64,000 nucleotides of DNA from Elusimicrobia bacterium UBA5214 (GTDB taxonomy: Bacteria; Elusimicrobiota; UBA5214). A model generated the notes under the pieces. That model worked only from the letters and a program-made list of their open reading frames with translations, was not told the DNA's origin and did no database searches. The DNA is taken from positions 11,387 through 75,386 of the forward strand of contig DHVG01000025.1 of NCBI GenBank assembly GCA_002412545.1. The letters are read 5' to 3'. The translations under genes and the position numbers were made by a program. Positions 1-7,823 of this stretch are shown here, in pieces; the first letter of the stretch is position 1, and every line of letters begins with the position of its first letter.

Positions 1-451
1 TCTTTTTTTCACCGTAGTGAAGAGAAACTTGGGCAATTTCGTTACTCATTTTCCTTACGCTTATTTCAGTATTTTTTAAAAGATTAATTTTTTCTTCTAA
101 AGGAATTTCGCTTGGGGAGAGTTTTATCGGATGGATAAATTCTTCAATTTTAGGTAGAACTGCACCTTGCGCAGAGGTGCTAATTTTATCTTTTAGCACT
201 TTTTCAGCTAAAGATTTTATTTTTTCTTCCTCATTGGTAGAAATATAAAGCACTTCGGGAGTAGTATTATTAGTCCTGCGGAAAAGACGCAAACCATAAC
301 CTTTGTTCTCTTCGCTGATAATCGGTTCAATACGTCTGTCCTCATAAAAGAGATGCAAAAATCTTAAGTCTTCTGAATATATTTCTGCATAATTTATTTC
401 ATTTTTAGCAATTATACTTCGGAGAAGGAAATATGAATTTTCACTAATCAT
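1..451 (-). CDS. tldD: TldD/PmbA-family metalloprotease, N-terminal part
   Basis: The gene runs off the left edge; about 150 N-terminal residues are visible. The start ATG is at 451, 14 bp after the stop of the preceding nitroreductase gene, so it is probably the last gene of the deacetylase-ruvX-mltG operon. The N-terminus has the usual TldD pattern: a YAEIYSED strand, then a segment with IEPIISEENKGYGLRLF, the conserved glycine-rich stretch that precedes the protease core. The zinc-binding HExxxH motif would lie beyond the window. Family members act as TldD/TldE proteases in peptide maturation or toxin/antitoxin turnover. The assignment rests only on this N-terminal domain; TldD versus TldE/PmbA cannot be settled here. 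Confidence 0.7.
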   Translation of the reverse strand, partial: MISENSYFLLRSIIAKNEINYAEIYSEDLRFLHLFYEDRRIEPIISEENKGYGLRLFRRTNNTTPEVLYISTNEEEKIKSLAEKVLKDKISTSAQGAVLPKIEEFIHPIKLSPSEIPLEEKINLLKNTEISVRKMSNEIAQVSLHYGEKK

Positions 452-465
452 CTACTAAACTACCC

Positions 466-1086
466 TTACTCCTTACGAGAATAGCCAATCGGAATAATAT
501 AAATTGGTTTAACTCGAGATGGCAGGGCTAAAACTTTAGCCACCTCATCATCATCAAATGCACCTACTGGTAAGGAAACCAATCCTAAACTTATTGCTTG
601 CAGATGTACATTCTCTGCGGTATGCCCAACTTCAATATACACATACCCAATACCTCTTCGTCCGTAGCGTGTTGTTGTACGCTCAAATATTGCCGTGATT
701 ACCAGATTAACTACCACATTTCTTACCCATTCCTGGTCAAGTGCCGCTTCGCTAAGTGCGATTAGACGATTCTCAGAAGAAATTTTTTCTAAATTATGCT
801 CTTCTGGTAAATAATGGAAAAATCCGTCTGCCGAAACTAAATATACATCTAAAGGATAAGTCGCTCCAGCCGAAGGTGCCGCACGATAACCACCACGGGC
901 ATAAGTAATCCCTTGGGCTGACCAGAGCAATTGCGAAATCTGTTCTAAAGTCAAAGGTTTATCTTCAAAACTGCGCACCGAACGACGGGTAAAGATTGCC
1001 TCTTCAACACTCAATTCACCTTTTGTTTTCGGTTGAGGAAGTTTTATTATCTCATTGATTTTTAGGTTTTTTAATTCGTTAATCAT
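466..1086 (-). CDS. SagB/ThcOx-type nitroreductase family oxidoreductase
   Basis: A 206-residue FMN-dependent nitroreductase fold of the SagB-type dehydrogenase subgroup. Visible signatures are the N-terminal FTRRSVRSF motif (FMN phosphate contact, about residues 32-40), SQLLWSAQGIT, the RAAPSAGATYPLDVYLV segment that is typical of SagB-like proteins, and a C-terminal GLVSLPVGAFDDDEV stretch. Family members oxidise azolines or reduce small molecules; the substrate here is unknown and there is no azoline cyclodehydratase nearby. Its start overlaps the mltG stop by ATGA, which indicates translational coupling. It lies between mltG and tldD. Confidence 0.8.
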   Translation of the reverse strand: MINELKNLKINEIIKLPQPKTKGELSVEEAIFTRRSVRSFEDKPLTLEQISQLLWSAQGITYARGGYRAAPSAGATYPLDVYLVSADGFFHYLPEEHNLEKISSENRLIALSEAALDQEWVRNVVVNLVITAIFERTTTRYGRRGIGYVYIEVGHTAENVHLQAISLGLVSLPVGAFDDDEVAKVLALPSRVKPIYIIPIGYSRKE

Positions 1087-2042
1087 TTTTCTTTCCGTCC
1101 TCTTTTTCTTCTTTTTTGGTTATTTAAGTGCTCCTGATAATAACGAGAAAATTGATGTGTGCCTTCACCCTTAGTAACAAAAAACATCACTTCGGTTTCT
1201 TCCGGATAAAGTGCAGCATTAATTGAAGCCAAACCCGGATTAGAAATTGCTCCCGGGGGTAAACCGTAATTACGATAAGTATTATACGGGGAAACGATTT
1301 CTAAGTCTTTATAAGTAAGCCTCCCTTTTTTCTGATTAAATTCTTTACCCCAAGCATAATTCACTGTTGCACAGGATTCCAAAGCCCAACCCTTTTTTAG
1401 ACGGTTATGAAAAACTGATGAAATCAGTTTTCTTTCCTCATCTTTACGTGCTTCTTTCTCAATAATTGAAGCAAGAATAACAATTTTTTCACGATTTAGT
1501 TTTAATTCTTTTGCTCGTTTTTCCATCTCCGGAGTAAAAATTGTGTTAAACTGTTTAACCATAATTTCAATAATTCGTTCTTCACCCATCCCCGGACTTA
1601 AGTAATAGGTTTCCGGATAAAGATAACCTTCTAATTTCTTCTTCTCCGTAAGAGATAAAAAAAATTCTTCATTAACTAAATTTTTCTCCGCTAAAAGATG
1701 AGCAATTTCTTTTGCCGTATAACCTTCCGGGAGAGTAACTTTAAAAGCATAAGTCTTACCTTTAACCAAACTCCTCAAAATTTGAATACTGGACATTTTT
1801 GGGTTCAGACGATAAGTACCAGCTTTAATTTTGTTTTCAATTTTTTTAACTTCCGCTAAAAAAATAAATATATTCTCACTTAAAATTAATTTTTTATCCT
1901 TAAGAAGACGAGCAATCTCTTCCGCATTTACCCCTGCCGGGATTGAGACCAGGACATCTGCACCAAAAAAATACGGTTCTAAATAGCGAATCAATAAAAA
2001 TAAACCAAAAACAAAGATAAATAGAATTAACCCTTTTTTCAT
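1083..2042 (-). CDS. mltG: Endolytic murein transglycosylase MltG
   Basis: A 319-residue YceG-like protein that cleaves nascent peptidoglycan strands at the inner membrane. One N-terminal membrane helix (residues 4-20) is followed by a LysM-like region (VNAEEIARLLKDKKLI) and the catalytic domain. The active-site glutamate should be E195 in ASIIEKEA, matching the IVEKE motif of the family. SPYNTYRNYGLPPGAISNPG near residue 250 is the hallmark C-terminal motif. The usual TDPTV stretch is varied here (LESCATVNYAWG). It starts 2 bp after ruvX, and mltG next to ruvX/yqgF is a common arrangement. Confidence 0.93.
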   Translation of the reverse strand: MKKGLILFIFVFGLFLLIRYLEPYFFGADVLVSIPAGVNAEEIARLLKDKKLILSENIFIFLAEVKKIENKIKAGTYRLNPKMSSIQILRSLVKGKTYAFKVTLPEGYTAKEIAHLLAEKNLVNEEFFLSLTEKKKLEGYLYPETYYLSPGMGEERIIEIMVKQFNTIFTPEMEKRAKELKLNREKIVILASIIEKEARKDEERKLISSVFHNRLKKGWALESCATVNYAWGKEFNQKKGRLTYKDLEIVSPYNTYRNYGLPPGAISNPGLASINAALYPEETEVMFFVTKGEGTHQFSRYYQEHLNNQKRRKRGRKEK

Positions 2043-2044
2043 TT

Positions 2045-2509
2045 TTAAAAATCTGTGTAATCAGTGTCTGTTGAGGATTTTTCAACAGACCCTAAATAGT
2101 TCTGTAAAATCAAACAGGCGGCAAGTTGGTCACGAACACCTTTTCTTTTTTTTCGGGAAAGGTCAGCACGGAGAAGAACTTTTTCTACCTCTTTAGTAGT
2201 CAACCGTTCATCCCAGAAAACAATCGGTAAAGATAATCCCTGTTCAGAGAGGAATTTCTTTAATTCTTCAGCAAAAGTAATCGTTTCTTTTGCTTTCTCA
2301 CCAAGACTACCGTCAAGACTTTTCGGTAAACCAACGACAATTTCTTTTACTTCGTTTTCTTTAATCAGGTGGAGGAAATTTTTTAAATCGGAAGTTAAAT
2401 TATCTCGGACAATTCTTCCTGCCGGCTGAGCGATTTTACCGGTCAGGTCACTTAAAGCAAGACCGAGAATTTTTTCACCGTAATCAATAGCTAAAATTCT
2501 TCCTTGCAA
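2045..2509 (-). CDS. ruvX: Putative pre-16S rRNA nuclease / Holliday junction resolvase RuvX (YqgF)
   Basis: A 154-residue RNase H-fold protein with the canonical ILAIDYGEKILGLALSD start (catalytic Asp9), VVGLPKSLDGSLGEKA in the middle and VFWDERLTTKEVEKVL as the second acidic motif. YqgF family members process the 5' end of 16S rRNA. The start overlaps the deacetylase gene by 26 bp. The last residues (STDTDYTDF) are encoded by a dispersed repeat phrase resembling TGTGTAATCAGTGTCTG that also occurs in variant forms elsewhere in the window, so the C-terminus looks extended by repeat DNA. The core fold ends before it. Confidence 0.9.
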   Translation of the reverse strand: MQGRILAIDYGEKILGLALSDLTGKIAQPAGRIVRDNLTSDLKNFLHLIKENEVKEIVVGLPKSLDGSLGEKAKETITFAEELKKFLSEQGLSLPIVFWDERLTTKEVEKVLLRADLSRKKRKGVRDQLAACLILQNYLGSVEKSSTDTDYTDF

Positions 2510-3233
2510 GATTTACTCCTTTAGTGTTTAACTCAGAAATAGTTACAAAATGATAATTTTCTTTTTTTAATGCCTGTATAATCTTTGGTAAAGCATTTAG
2601 TGTGTTTTCTCTGCCCGAATGAAGAATAACTATACCGTCAGGATGAACATTCTTCACTACTCGCTGGTAAATTTCTTCAACCGAGATATCCAGATGGTCC
2701 TGGGGAAAAATTGTCCAGAAAATTGGTTGATAACCAAGTGCAGAACAGATATTTTTCAAATTTTCGTTATAATTCCCACCCGGTGGACGAAAAAGATAAG
2801 TATCTTTACCGGTAAACTCTCTAATCAAAACCCGTGTCTTTTCCAGTTCTTCTTTTATCCTGGTTAAAGAAACCTTGGTCAAATTCGGATGAGTATAAGT
2901 ATGCCCGGCAACTTCGTGTCCTTGAGAATTAAACAATTGCAAAAGATGAGGAGAACGTGAACCCATTTCACCGACAATAAAAAAGGTTGCTTTAATTTTT
3001 TCTTCGGCGAGTATTTTCAAAAGTTTCTCACTAAGTTCCGGATACGGTCCGTCATCAAAAGTGAGAGCAATTTTTTTTGAGGTGATCGTCTCAAAAGAAG
3101 TTCTTATCTCCGCAGGAAGTGAAGAAGGATTAAGCAGACTTTCTTCGGAAACCGTCTGGAAACAGACCGCAAGTAGAAGAAATAAAACACTGGTCAATAG
3201 TTGGTAACGAGGCAAAAAAAAATGTCCCTTCAT
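2484..3233 (-). CDS. Membrane-anchored polysaccharide deacetylase (NodB domain)
   Basis: A 249-residue carbohydrate esterase family 4 protein. A signal anchor (residues 9-26) exports the domain. NodB motifs are complete: TFDDGP with Asp60/Asp61, the metal ligands His111 and His115 in HTYTHPNL, RPPGG, and ILHSG with the C-terminal catalytic histidine. It probably removes N-acetyl groups from peptidoglycan or another surface glycan, which agrees with being first in an operon with mltG. A consensus promoter ends 7 bp before this ATG, so the mRNA is predicted to be leaderless. Confidence 0.88.
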   Translation of the reverse strand: MKGHFFLPRYQLLTSVLFLLLAVCFQTVSEESLLNPSSLPAEIRTSFETITSKKIALTFDDGPYPELSEKLLKILAEEKIKATFFIVGEMGSRSPHLLQLFNSQGHEVAGHTYTHPNLTKVSLTRIKEELEKTRVLIREFTGKDTYLFRPPGGNYNENLKNICSALGYQPIFWTIFPQDHLDISVEEIYQRVVKNVHPDGIVILHSGRENTLNALPKIIQALKKENYHFVTISELNTKGVNLARKNFSY

Positions 3234-3240
3234 TATTTAA

Positions 3241-3269
3241 ATAATACCACAATTTTTTTTATCTGTCAA
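3241..3269 (-). promoter_or_regulatory. Sigma-70 type promoter of the deacetylase operon
   Basis: Read on the minus strand: -35 TTGACA (3269-3264), 17 bp spacer, -10 TATTAT (3246-3241). The start codon at 3233 is only 7 bp past the -10 box, so transcription should begin at or next to the A of the ATG and give a leaderless message. Confidence 0.75.
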
Positions 3270-3272
3270 ATT

Positions 3273-3833
3273 TTAACCGCTCAATTGCCACTCTTTAAGC
3301 GAAAGATAAATCGGACCGGTAGGTTTAAGTATGCTTTGCATCAAATATATTTTTCCCACTTTTTGTTTGCCAATTTCTATATTCTTTTTTTCTTCAATTA
3401 TGCTAATTAACTGGTTTTTATTCTTTGCTGAACGCACTCTTCCCAAAGTTAAATGGGCAGTAAAAGGTCGTTCTTCTTTATCAAATCCTAAAGAAACTAA
3501 GGAATCCTCAATTTTTTCGCTTAACCCTTTCAGTTCTTCACCGCCTTCCTCTATCCCAAGCCAAATCACCCGGGGATAATTAAAATTCGGGAAAACACCA
3601 AACCCGGAAAGTTTCATCTCAAAAGAAGGAAAACACGCTAAAATCGGTACTATTACCGGTTCAATTTGGGTTGCTTTTTCTTCACTCACTTCACCTAAAA
3701 ATTTTAAAGTTAAATGCAAATTTTCTACGGCTACCCATTTCACATCCGCACCGGTTTTTTTCAACTCCTCCTGAAGCGGAAGGATTTTTTTCTTTAACTC
3801 TTCATCTAAATTCACAGCAATAAAAAGACGCAT
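3273..3833 (-). CDS. thpR: RNA 2',3'-cyclic phosphodiesterase ThpR
   Basis: A 186-residue two-histidine phosphoesterase (2'-5' RNA ligase/LigT family). Both HxTx catalytic motifs are present: HLTLKFLG near residue 44 and HLTLGRVR near residue 126, in a protein of normal family length beginning MRLFIAVNL. It hydrolyses 2',3'-cyclic phosphates on RNA; the physiological substrate of the family is uncertain. It lies 3 bp after the DUF72 gene. Confidence 0.92.
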   Translation of the reverse strand: MRLFIAVNLDEELKKKILPLQEELKKTGADVKWVAVENLHLTLKFLGEVSEEKATQIEPVIVPILACFPSFEMKLSGFGVFPNFNYPRVIWLGIEEGGEELKGLSEKIEDSLVSLGFDKEERPFTAHLTLGRVRSAKNKNQLISIIEEKKNIEIGKQKVGKIYLMQSILKPTGPIYLSLKEWQLSG

Positions 3834-3836
3834 TCT

Positions 3837-4649
3837 TTACTCCACCTTAACTAATTTTTTAAATTTTAAGGCATCGGCAAACATTGTAGAATTATTAAAC
3901 ATTACATAATTTAAAGGTTTAGTACACATTTTAAAAACTTTATTTAATTCTTGATCATTAAATTGATAATTATAGTTAATTCTTCCGCCGAGATAACTGC
4001 CGTGCAGACGGAAATAATTAAATTCACCGTAAAGAGGATTTTTTATCGTAGGGTCAACACAATGAATTAAATTAAGTCTTCGACAAATTTCTTTAATTTC
4101 TTCTTTTGCCCATTCGCCCCGTGGTTCCCAGATAAAGGTGAATTGGTGATTGGGTGACCCGCCTACGCTCAAGCTTCGGCGGGCAGGCTGGGTAATTAGA
4201 TGGAAAAATTTTTTTATATTTTTTTTGTTTTCTAAAGTTGGTTTAAAACTTCTTGGGCATTGAAAAAGAATTTTTTTACAACCGAGAGCATCGGCAAATT
4301 CTTTGGTTCTTGTCCAGGCACGAAAAACTTCATCGGTCGGTTGGAAAAATCCATAATTTTTCTTTTTCTTATCGGGTATTTTTTCTTTCAGACGCCGGTA
4401 AGTAAAACTATTCGCCGGATGAGTAATCAACTGCCATGCTTTAAGAATAAATTCAAAATTCTCCGGTGCTTCTTCTTCCCATTTGAGCGCAGTTTTTATT
4501 TCCGGCAGTTGATAAAAGGTAATATTTATCTCAATGCAATTAAAATGTTTGTAATACTCTTCCCGCGAAACCGGATACCCACAACAACCAACTTTTGTTT
4601 CCCTCTTATCCGCTGTTGGGCGAAGCGGATCGCTTAGATGCATTCTCAT
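3837..4649 (-). CDS. DUF72 (YecE-like) TIM-barrel protein
   Basis: A 270-residue DUF72 protein. Family features are the start VGCCGYPVSREEYYKHF, the EINITFYQLP motif, FEFILKAWQLITH, and WEPRGEW followed by a C-terminal RLHGSYLGG and YVMFNNSTMFADAL (normally YFNNxxxGxAxxNA). Function is unknown in the family. Two stretches look repeat-derived: the first 16 residues overlap the end of the nitronate monooxygenase gene inside a palindrome, and residues encoded by 4143-4200 add an extra loop (RRSLSVGGSPNHQ). The true start may lie closer to KVGCCGYP. Confidence 0.82.
   Translation of the reverse strand: MRMHLSDPLRPTADKRETKVGCCGYPVSREEYYKHFNCIEINITFYQLPEIKTALKWEEEAPENFEFILKAWQLITHPANSFTYRRLKEKIPDKKKKNYGFFQPTDEVFRAWTRTKEFADALGCKKILFQCPRSFKPTLENKKNIKKFFHLITQPARRSLSVGGSPNHQFTFIWEPRGEWAKEEIKEICRRLNLIHCVDPTIKNPLYGEFNYFRLHGSYLGGRINYNYQFNDQELNKVFKMCTKPLNYVMFNNSTMFADALKFKKLVKVE
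4143..4200. repeat. In-frame repeat insertion in the DUF72 gene
   Basis: A short tandem tract (GGTGATTGGGTGA) beside a hairpin at 4158-4183 with CCCGCC/GGCGGG ends and a loop containing CAAGCTTCGG. It encodes a loop that is not normal for DUF72, and it keeps the reading frame open. Confidence 0.65.
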
Positions 4650-5715
4650 ACTCTTCTAACAAAGATTTTATCAATTCTTTGACGGAAATAATTTCTTTTG
4701 TTCTATAAGCATTCGCTCCAACAAAGGCAAACCCGTGTTTTAAATTACCCTTTTTGGCATTTACTAAAGCAAGAGCAATGCAATAGGGACTGTTTTTACA
4801 ATCACAGGTTACAATACAGTGAAAGGGACATTTAAACGGTTTCTTTTCCCCTTCATTGACATCATCAATAAACTTGTTTCTAATCGCTCTTCCCGGCATA
4901 CCAACCGGGCTTTTGATAATCACAATATCTTCTTTTTTAGAATCAATGTAAGCTTGTTTAAATTTTATTGATGCATCACATTCATAAGTGGTAACAAAAC
5001 GTGTTGCCATCTGTACTCCAGAAGCACCTAACTGTAAGAATTTATAAATATCTTCCCCTGTATATATACCTCCAGCAGCAATTACCGGAATGGGTTTCTT
5101 ATACCTTTCTTCAAATACTCTTATATCCTTAATCACTTCTGGAATCAGTTTTTCCAAAGAATACGCAGAATCGCTAATTTGTTCTTCTTTAAACCCGAGA
5201 TGTCCCCCGGCCAGTGGCCCCTCTACTACTACAGCATCAGGAAGGTAGTTATATTTTTCTAACCATCTTTTACAAATAATTCTAGCCGCCCTTCCAGAAG
5301 ATACAATGGGAACCAACTTTGTCCTTTTGCTTCCATTTAAAAATTTCGGAAGATTAAGGGGAAGTCCAGCGCCAGAAAAAATAATGTCTATTTCTTCCTC
5401 AATGGCAGTTCTCGCCATATCAGCGAAATTTGATAATGCCACTAATATATTTACACCAAGAATTCCTTTAGTTAATTCTTTGGCTTTTCTAATCTCCCTT
5501 TTTAACGCTCTAATATTCGCTTCCAAAAAATTTATGGAAAAATCAGGTTCAAGCATTCCAATAGCTGCAGCAGAAACGACCCCGATACCACCTTCGTTAG
5601 CTACCGCGGATGCTAGTCCGGATAGAGAAATTGCAACTCCCATCCCTCCTTGAATTATAGGAAGTTTTGCTGTCAAATCTCCTATTTTTAGTTTTTTTAG
5701 ATTGTTTGTATTCAT
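4606..5715 (-). CDS. Nitronate monooxygenase / FabK-like FMN enzyme
   Basis: A 369-residue 2-nitropropane-dioxygenase-fold protein. Motifs: PIIQGGMGVAISLSGLASAVA at the N-terminus, GIGVVSAA, FSGAGLPLNLP, VVEGPLAGGHLGF, AAGGIYTGEDI and QMATRFVTTYECDA, the FMN-binding barrel signatures. A C-terminal region with CPFHCIVTCDCKNSPYCIA is cysteine-rich, as in the clostridial-type branch of the family. It oxidises alkyl nitronates or may act on enoyl thioesters; the exact substrate is not visible. A Shine-Dalgarno-like AAGGTCGGG precedes the ATG by about 11 bases. The last 8 residues (RSASPNSG) derive from a palindrome. Confidence 0.82.
   Translation of the reverse strand: MNTNNLKKLKIGDLTAKLPIIQGGMGVAISLSGLASAVANEGGIGVVSAAAIGMLEPDFSINFLEANIRALKREIRKAKELTKGILGVNILVALSNFADMARTAIEEEIDIIFSGAGLPLNLPKFLNGSKRTKLVPIVSSGRAARIICKRWLEKYNYLPDAVVVEGPLAGGHLGFKEEQISDSAYSLEKLIPEVIKDIRVFEERYKKPIPVIAAGGIYTGEDIYKFLQLGASGVQMATRFVTTYECDASIKFKQAYIDSKKEDIVIIKSPVGMPGRAIRNKFIDDVNEGEKKPFKCPFHCIVTCDCKNSPYCIALALVNAKKGNLKHGFAFVGANAYRTKEIISVKELIKSLLEEYENASKRSASPNSG
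4608..4630. repeat. Palindrome at the junction of two overlapping genes
   Basis: ATCCGCT (4608-4614) pairs with AGCGGAT (4624-4630) around a TTGGGCG loop. It forms both the last codons of the nitronate monooxygenase gene and the first codons of the DUF72 gene, so it probably caused the 44 bp overlap. Confidence 0.6.
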
Positions 5716-5765
5716 ATAAACTGAACCCGACCTTAATAAACTTGCTGGCTCGATTTTTAAATTGC

Positions 5766-7070
5766 CTATTTTAGTAACTCCCGGTGGAAGAAGTCAAGCG
5801 CAGTAGTAATACTTTTTTCTTTGATTTCTAAACGACTGCCGAGAAAATGGTACTCTTGAACTATTTCTTTCTCATCAATAATTACCGCAACATAAACCAG
5901 CCCTACTGGTTTTTCTTCTGTCCCACCGGTCGGTCCAGCAATACCACTGATTGCCAGCACACAATTAGTCCTGGCTAAATTTTTCATTCCGCGAGCCATT
6001 TCCAAAACCGTTTCTTGGGAGACCGCACCATATTTTTCTATTGTTTCTGATTTCACCCCTAAAACTTGAATTTTACTTTCGTTAGAATAAACAACTACCC
6101 CTTGTTTGAAATAAAGCGAACTACCCGAAATATTAGTAATCCGGTGTCCAAGTAACCCACCGGTGCAAGATTCAGCAATAGCTAATGTTTTCCTTTTTTT
6201 CAGCATTAGTTCAGCAATAATTTTTTCTAAAGTTTGTCCATCTTCACCATAGATATTTTCACCCAAAATTTCATAAATTTCATTTTTTGTCTTTTTCAAG
6301 ATTTGTTCAAGCAGCATTTGGTCTCCCCCGGAAAGAGTAATTCTTAAATCTACAGTTCCCGGATGAGCAATTAAAGCAAATTTTAGTCCTTCAGTTTTCT
6401 TTTCCTGTTCCAAAACCGGATGAATCTTCTCATCAATTTCCGACTCCGGAAGACCACAAATATGGAGAGTGACACTCCGGGTGAGACCGGTCTCGTATTT
6501 TTCTTTCAAATAAGGGATAACTTTCTCTTCTAACATCAGCAACATTTCTCTCGGTGGACCCGGCAGTAGAATTACAACCGTGGAAGGTGGAATGTGGAAG
6601 GTGGAAGATTCCCTTAATTTTTCACTTTTCACTTTACACTTTACACGTTTCACGGTAATTATCTGCCCCGGAGCAGTACCGATTTTGTTCGGAATCACTT
6701 CTGCACCGTCAAGGATATATGCCTGTTTTTCGTTTTCCTTAGGCATTTCTATATTCCGTTCGGCAAAATGGCGGACAATCGCCCCTAAAACTTCACGACT
6801 AAAAACAAGTTTTTTCTTTAATACTTTGGCTACCGTTCCCCGAGTATAATCATCAAAAGTCGGACCTAAACCACCGGTAGAAATGACTATCTCCGCACGG
6901 GCTAAAGATTCGGTAAAAACTTGTCTAATTTCTTCCGGATTGTCTCCGACCGTAATCTGGCGGGAAATGGCAAGTCCAATCGTTGCCAATTTCTCGGCAA
7001 GCAGATTAATATTTGTATTAACCTTCTCAGCAAGTAATTCACTACCAATAGAAATTAATTCTATCTTCAT
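5766..7070 (-). CDS. cinA: CinA family protein (nicotinamide-nucleotide amidase)
   Basis: A 434-residue two-domain CinA: an N-terminal MoCF-like domain (ISIGSELLAEKVNTN, STGGLGPTFDDYT) and a C-terminal NMN deamidase domain (AIAESCTGGLLGHRIT, SGIAGPTGGTEEKPVG). It hydrolyses NMN and ADP-ribose related compounds. The open frame extends to a GTG at 7091, but ATG 7070 has GAGG upstream and matches the family start MKIELISIGSELL. Between APGQIIT and LLPGPPREM, where the family has a short turn, about 20 residues are encoded by two tandem 7-bp arrays (6580-6654). They are in frame, so the gene still appears intact. Confidence 0.93.
   Translation of the reverse strand: MKIELISIGSELLAEKVNTNINLLAEKLATIGLAISRQITVGDNPEEIRQVFTESLARAEIVISTGGLGPTFDDYTRGTVAKVLKKKLVFSREVLGAIVRHFAERNIEMPKENEKQAYILDGAEVIPNKIGTAPGQIITVKRVKCKVKSEKLRESSTFHIPPSTVVILLPGPPREMLLMLEEKVIPYLKEKYETGLTRSVTLHICGLPESEIDEKIHPVLEQEKKTEGLKFALIAHPGTVDLRITLSGGDQMLLEQILKKTKNEIYEILGENIYGEDGQTLEKIIAELMLKKRKTLAIAESCTGGLLGHRITNISGSSLYFKQGVVVYSNESKIQVLGVKSETIEKYGAVSQETVLEMARGMKNLARTNCVLAISGIAGPTGGTEEKPVGLVYVAVIIDEKEIVQEYHFLGSRLEIKEKSITTALDFFHRELLK
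6580..6654. repeat. Two tandem heptamer arrays inside cinA
   Basis: 6580-6607 is four units of GTGGAAG (one ends in T). 6620-6654 is five units related to TTTCACT, TTACACT and TTTCACG. They resemble the short tandemly repeated repetitive (STRR) heptamers described in cyanobacteria. Together they encode a loop absent from typical CinA. Confidence 0.85.
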
Positions 7071-7252
7071 TAGAACCTCACGAATAACCACAAATTAACG
7101 GCACGAATCAACACGAATTTTTTATTTCACCCTCACCTTAATTCCTTCAGGCTGAGCCTCAGGACGAAGCCTCTCCCCTTGAGGGAGAGGGAAGGGTGAG
7201 GGGATTATTCGTGAATATTCGTGTTTTCTTTACATTCGTGCTAATTCGTGGT
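7071..7252. repeat. Composite nested repeat between cinA and DUF3467
   Basis: The outer layer is repeated words of the CACGAAT type (7072-7118) facing their complement ATTCGTG (7204-7250). The inner layer is a CCCTCACC / GGTGAGGGG inverted repeat (7130-7203). Inside that are a hairpin CTCTCCCCTTGAGGGAGAG and, in its left arm, another small hairpin CTTCAGGCTGAGCCTCAGGACG. No gene is visible. Confidence 0.8.
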
Positions 7253-7564
7253 TTAGGCAAAAGCAATCGGTTTTTCTACTTCTTTAATTTCCGGTAATTG
7301 CCCAAAATGCGCTTCGTATTTTTTCAGGTTATCTTCTAACGCTTTCAGAAAACGTTTCGCATGTAAAGGTGAAGTGATTATCCGGCTGCGCACTTTTGCT
7401 TTCGGTGCCTGTGGCTGGACATAGATGAAATCAAAAACAAATTCGGTCTCATTATGAGTAATCATTGCCAGATTAGCGTATGCACCCTGGGCAGTTTGTT
7501 CATCAATTTCAATCTGCACCTGTCCCGGTTGACTAACCGGTGCGGTCTTCTTTTCTTCTTCCAT
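7253..7564 (-). CDS. DUF3467 domain protein
   Basis: A 103-residue protein of the DUF3467 family. The conserved core is ANLAMITHNETEFVFDFIY, followed by a charged turn and VRSRIITSPLHAKRFLKALEDNLKKYEAHFG. The function of the family is unknown. The open frame extends upstream to 7744, but only ATG 7564 has a strong GGAGG ribosome-binding site seven bases before it, and the upstream extension has no family similarity. It is separated from cinA by a composite repeat. Confidence 0.85.
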   Translation of the reverse strand: MEEEKKTAPVSQPGQVQIEIDEQTAQGAYANLAMITHNETEFVFDFIYVQPQAPKAKVRSRIITSPLHAKRFLKALEDNLKKYEAHFGQLPEIKEVEKPIAFA

Positions 7565-7823
7565 CTTTTTCCTCCCTGTCCCGTGTAATTTTTTTACCGG
7601 ACTTTGTGGTGGACGATAACCTACTGTCCACTCTTTGGGTAAATATTTCACTTTAATTGTTTTATGTTTCTTTTTGAATATATCTTTCATTTCCTTCTTA
7701 TATCTCCCCGAAGCCAAATTCCCCAACCTGAATCTATACCCCACTGGTAGCCGACCCTTACCTGTCCACCGAAGCTTTAGCGTAGGTGGAAGGGTCGGCT
7801 ACACTTAAGTCCCGCTTACGCTT
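7565..7823. other. Gap with no recognised gene, containing repeat 7715-7802
   Basis: The minus-strand frame of DUF3467 stays open here for 60 codons but shows no recognisable domain and sits upstream of the best ribosome-binding site. The only clear structure is the dispersed repeat at 7715-7802. Confidence 0.5.
7715..7802. repeat. Dispersed palindrome, filled copy
   Basis: GTAGCCGACCCTT (7747-7759) and its exact complement AAGGGTCGGCTAC (7790-7802) are split by a 30 bp block (7760-7789). The block is itself a hairpin with TCCACC / GGTGGA arms around GAAGCTTTAGCG. The leader 7715-7746 matches 9098-9129 almost base for base, so this is a second copy of the repeat at 9098-9155 with an insertion exactly at the palindrome centre. 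Confidence 0.85.

Noticed and set aside
7565..7744. N-terminal extension of the DUF3467 protein
   Set aside because: A GGAGG site marks ATG 7564 and the upstream codons show no similarity or conserved pattern.
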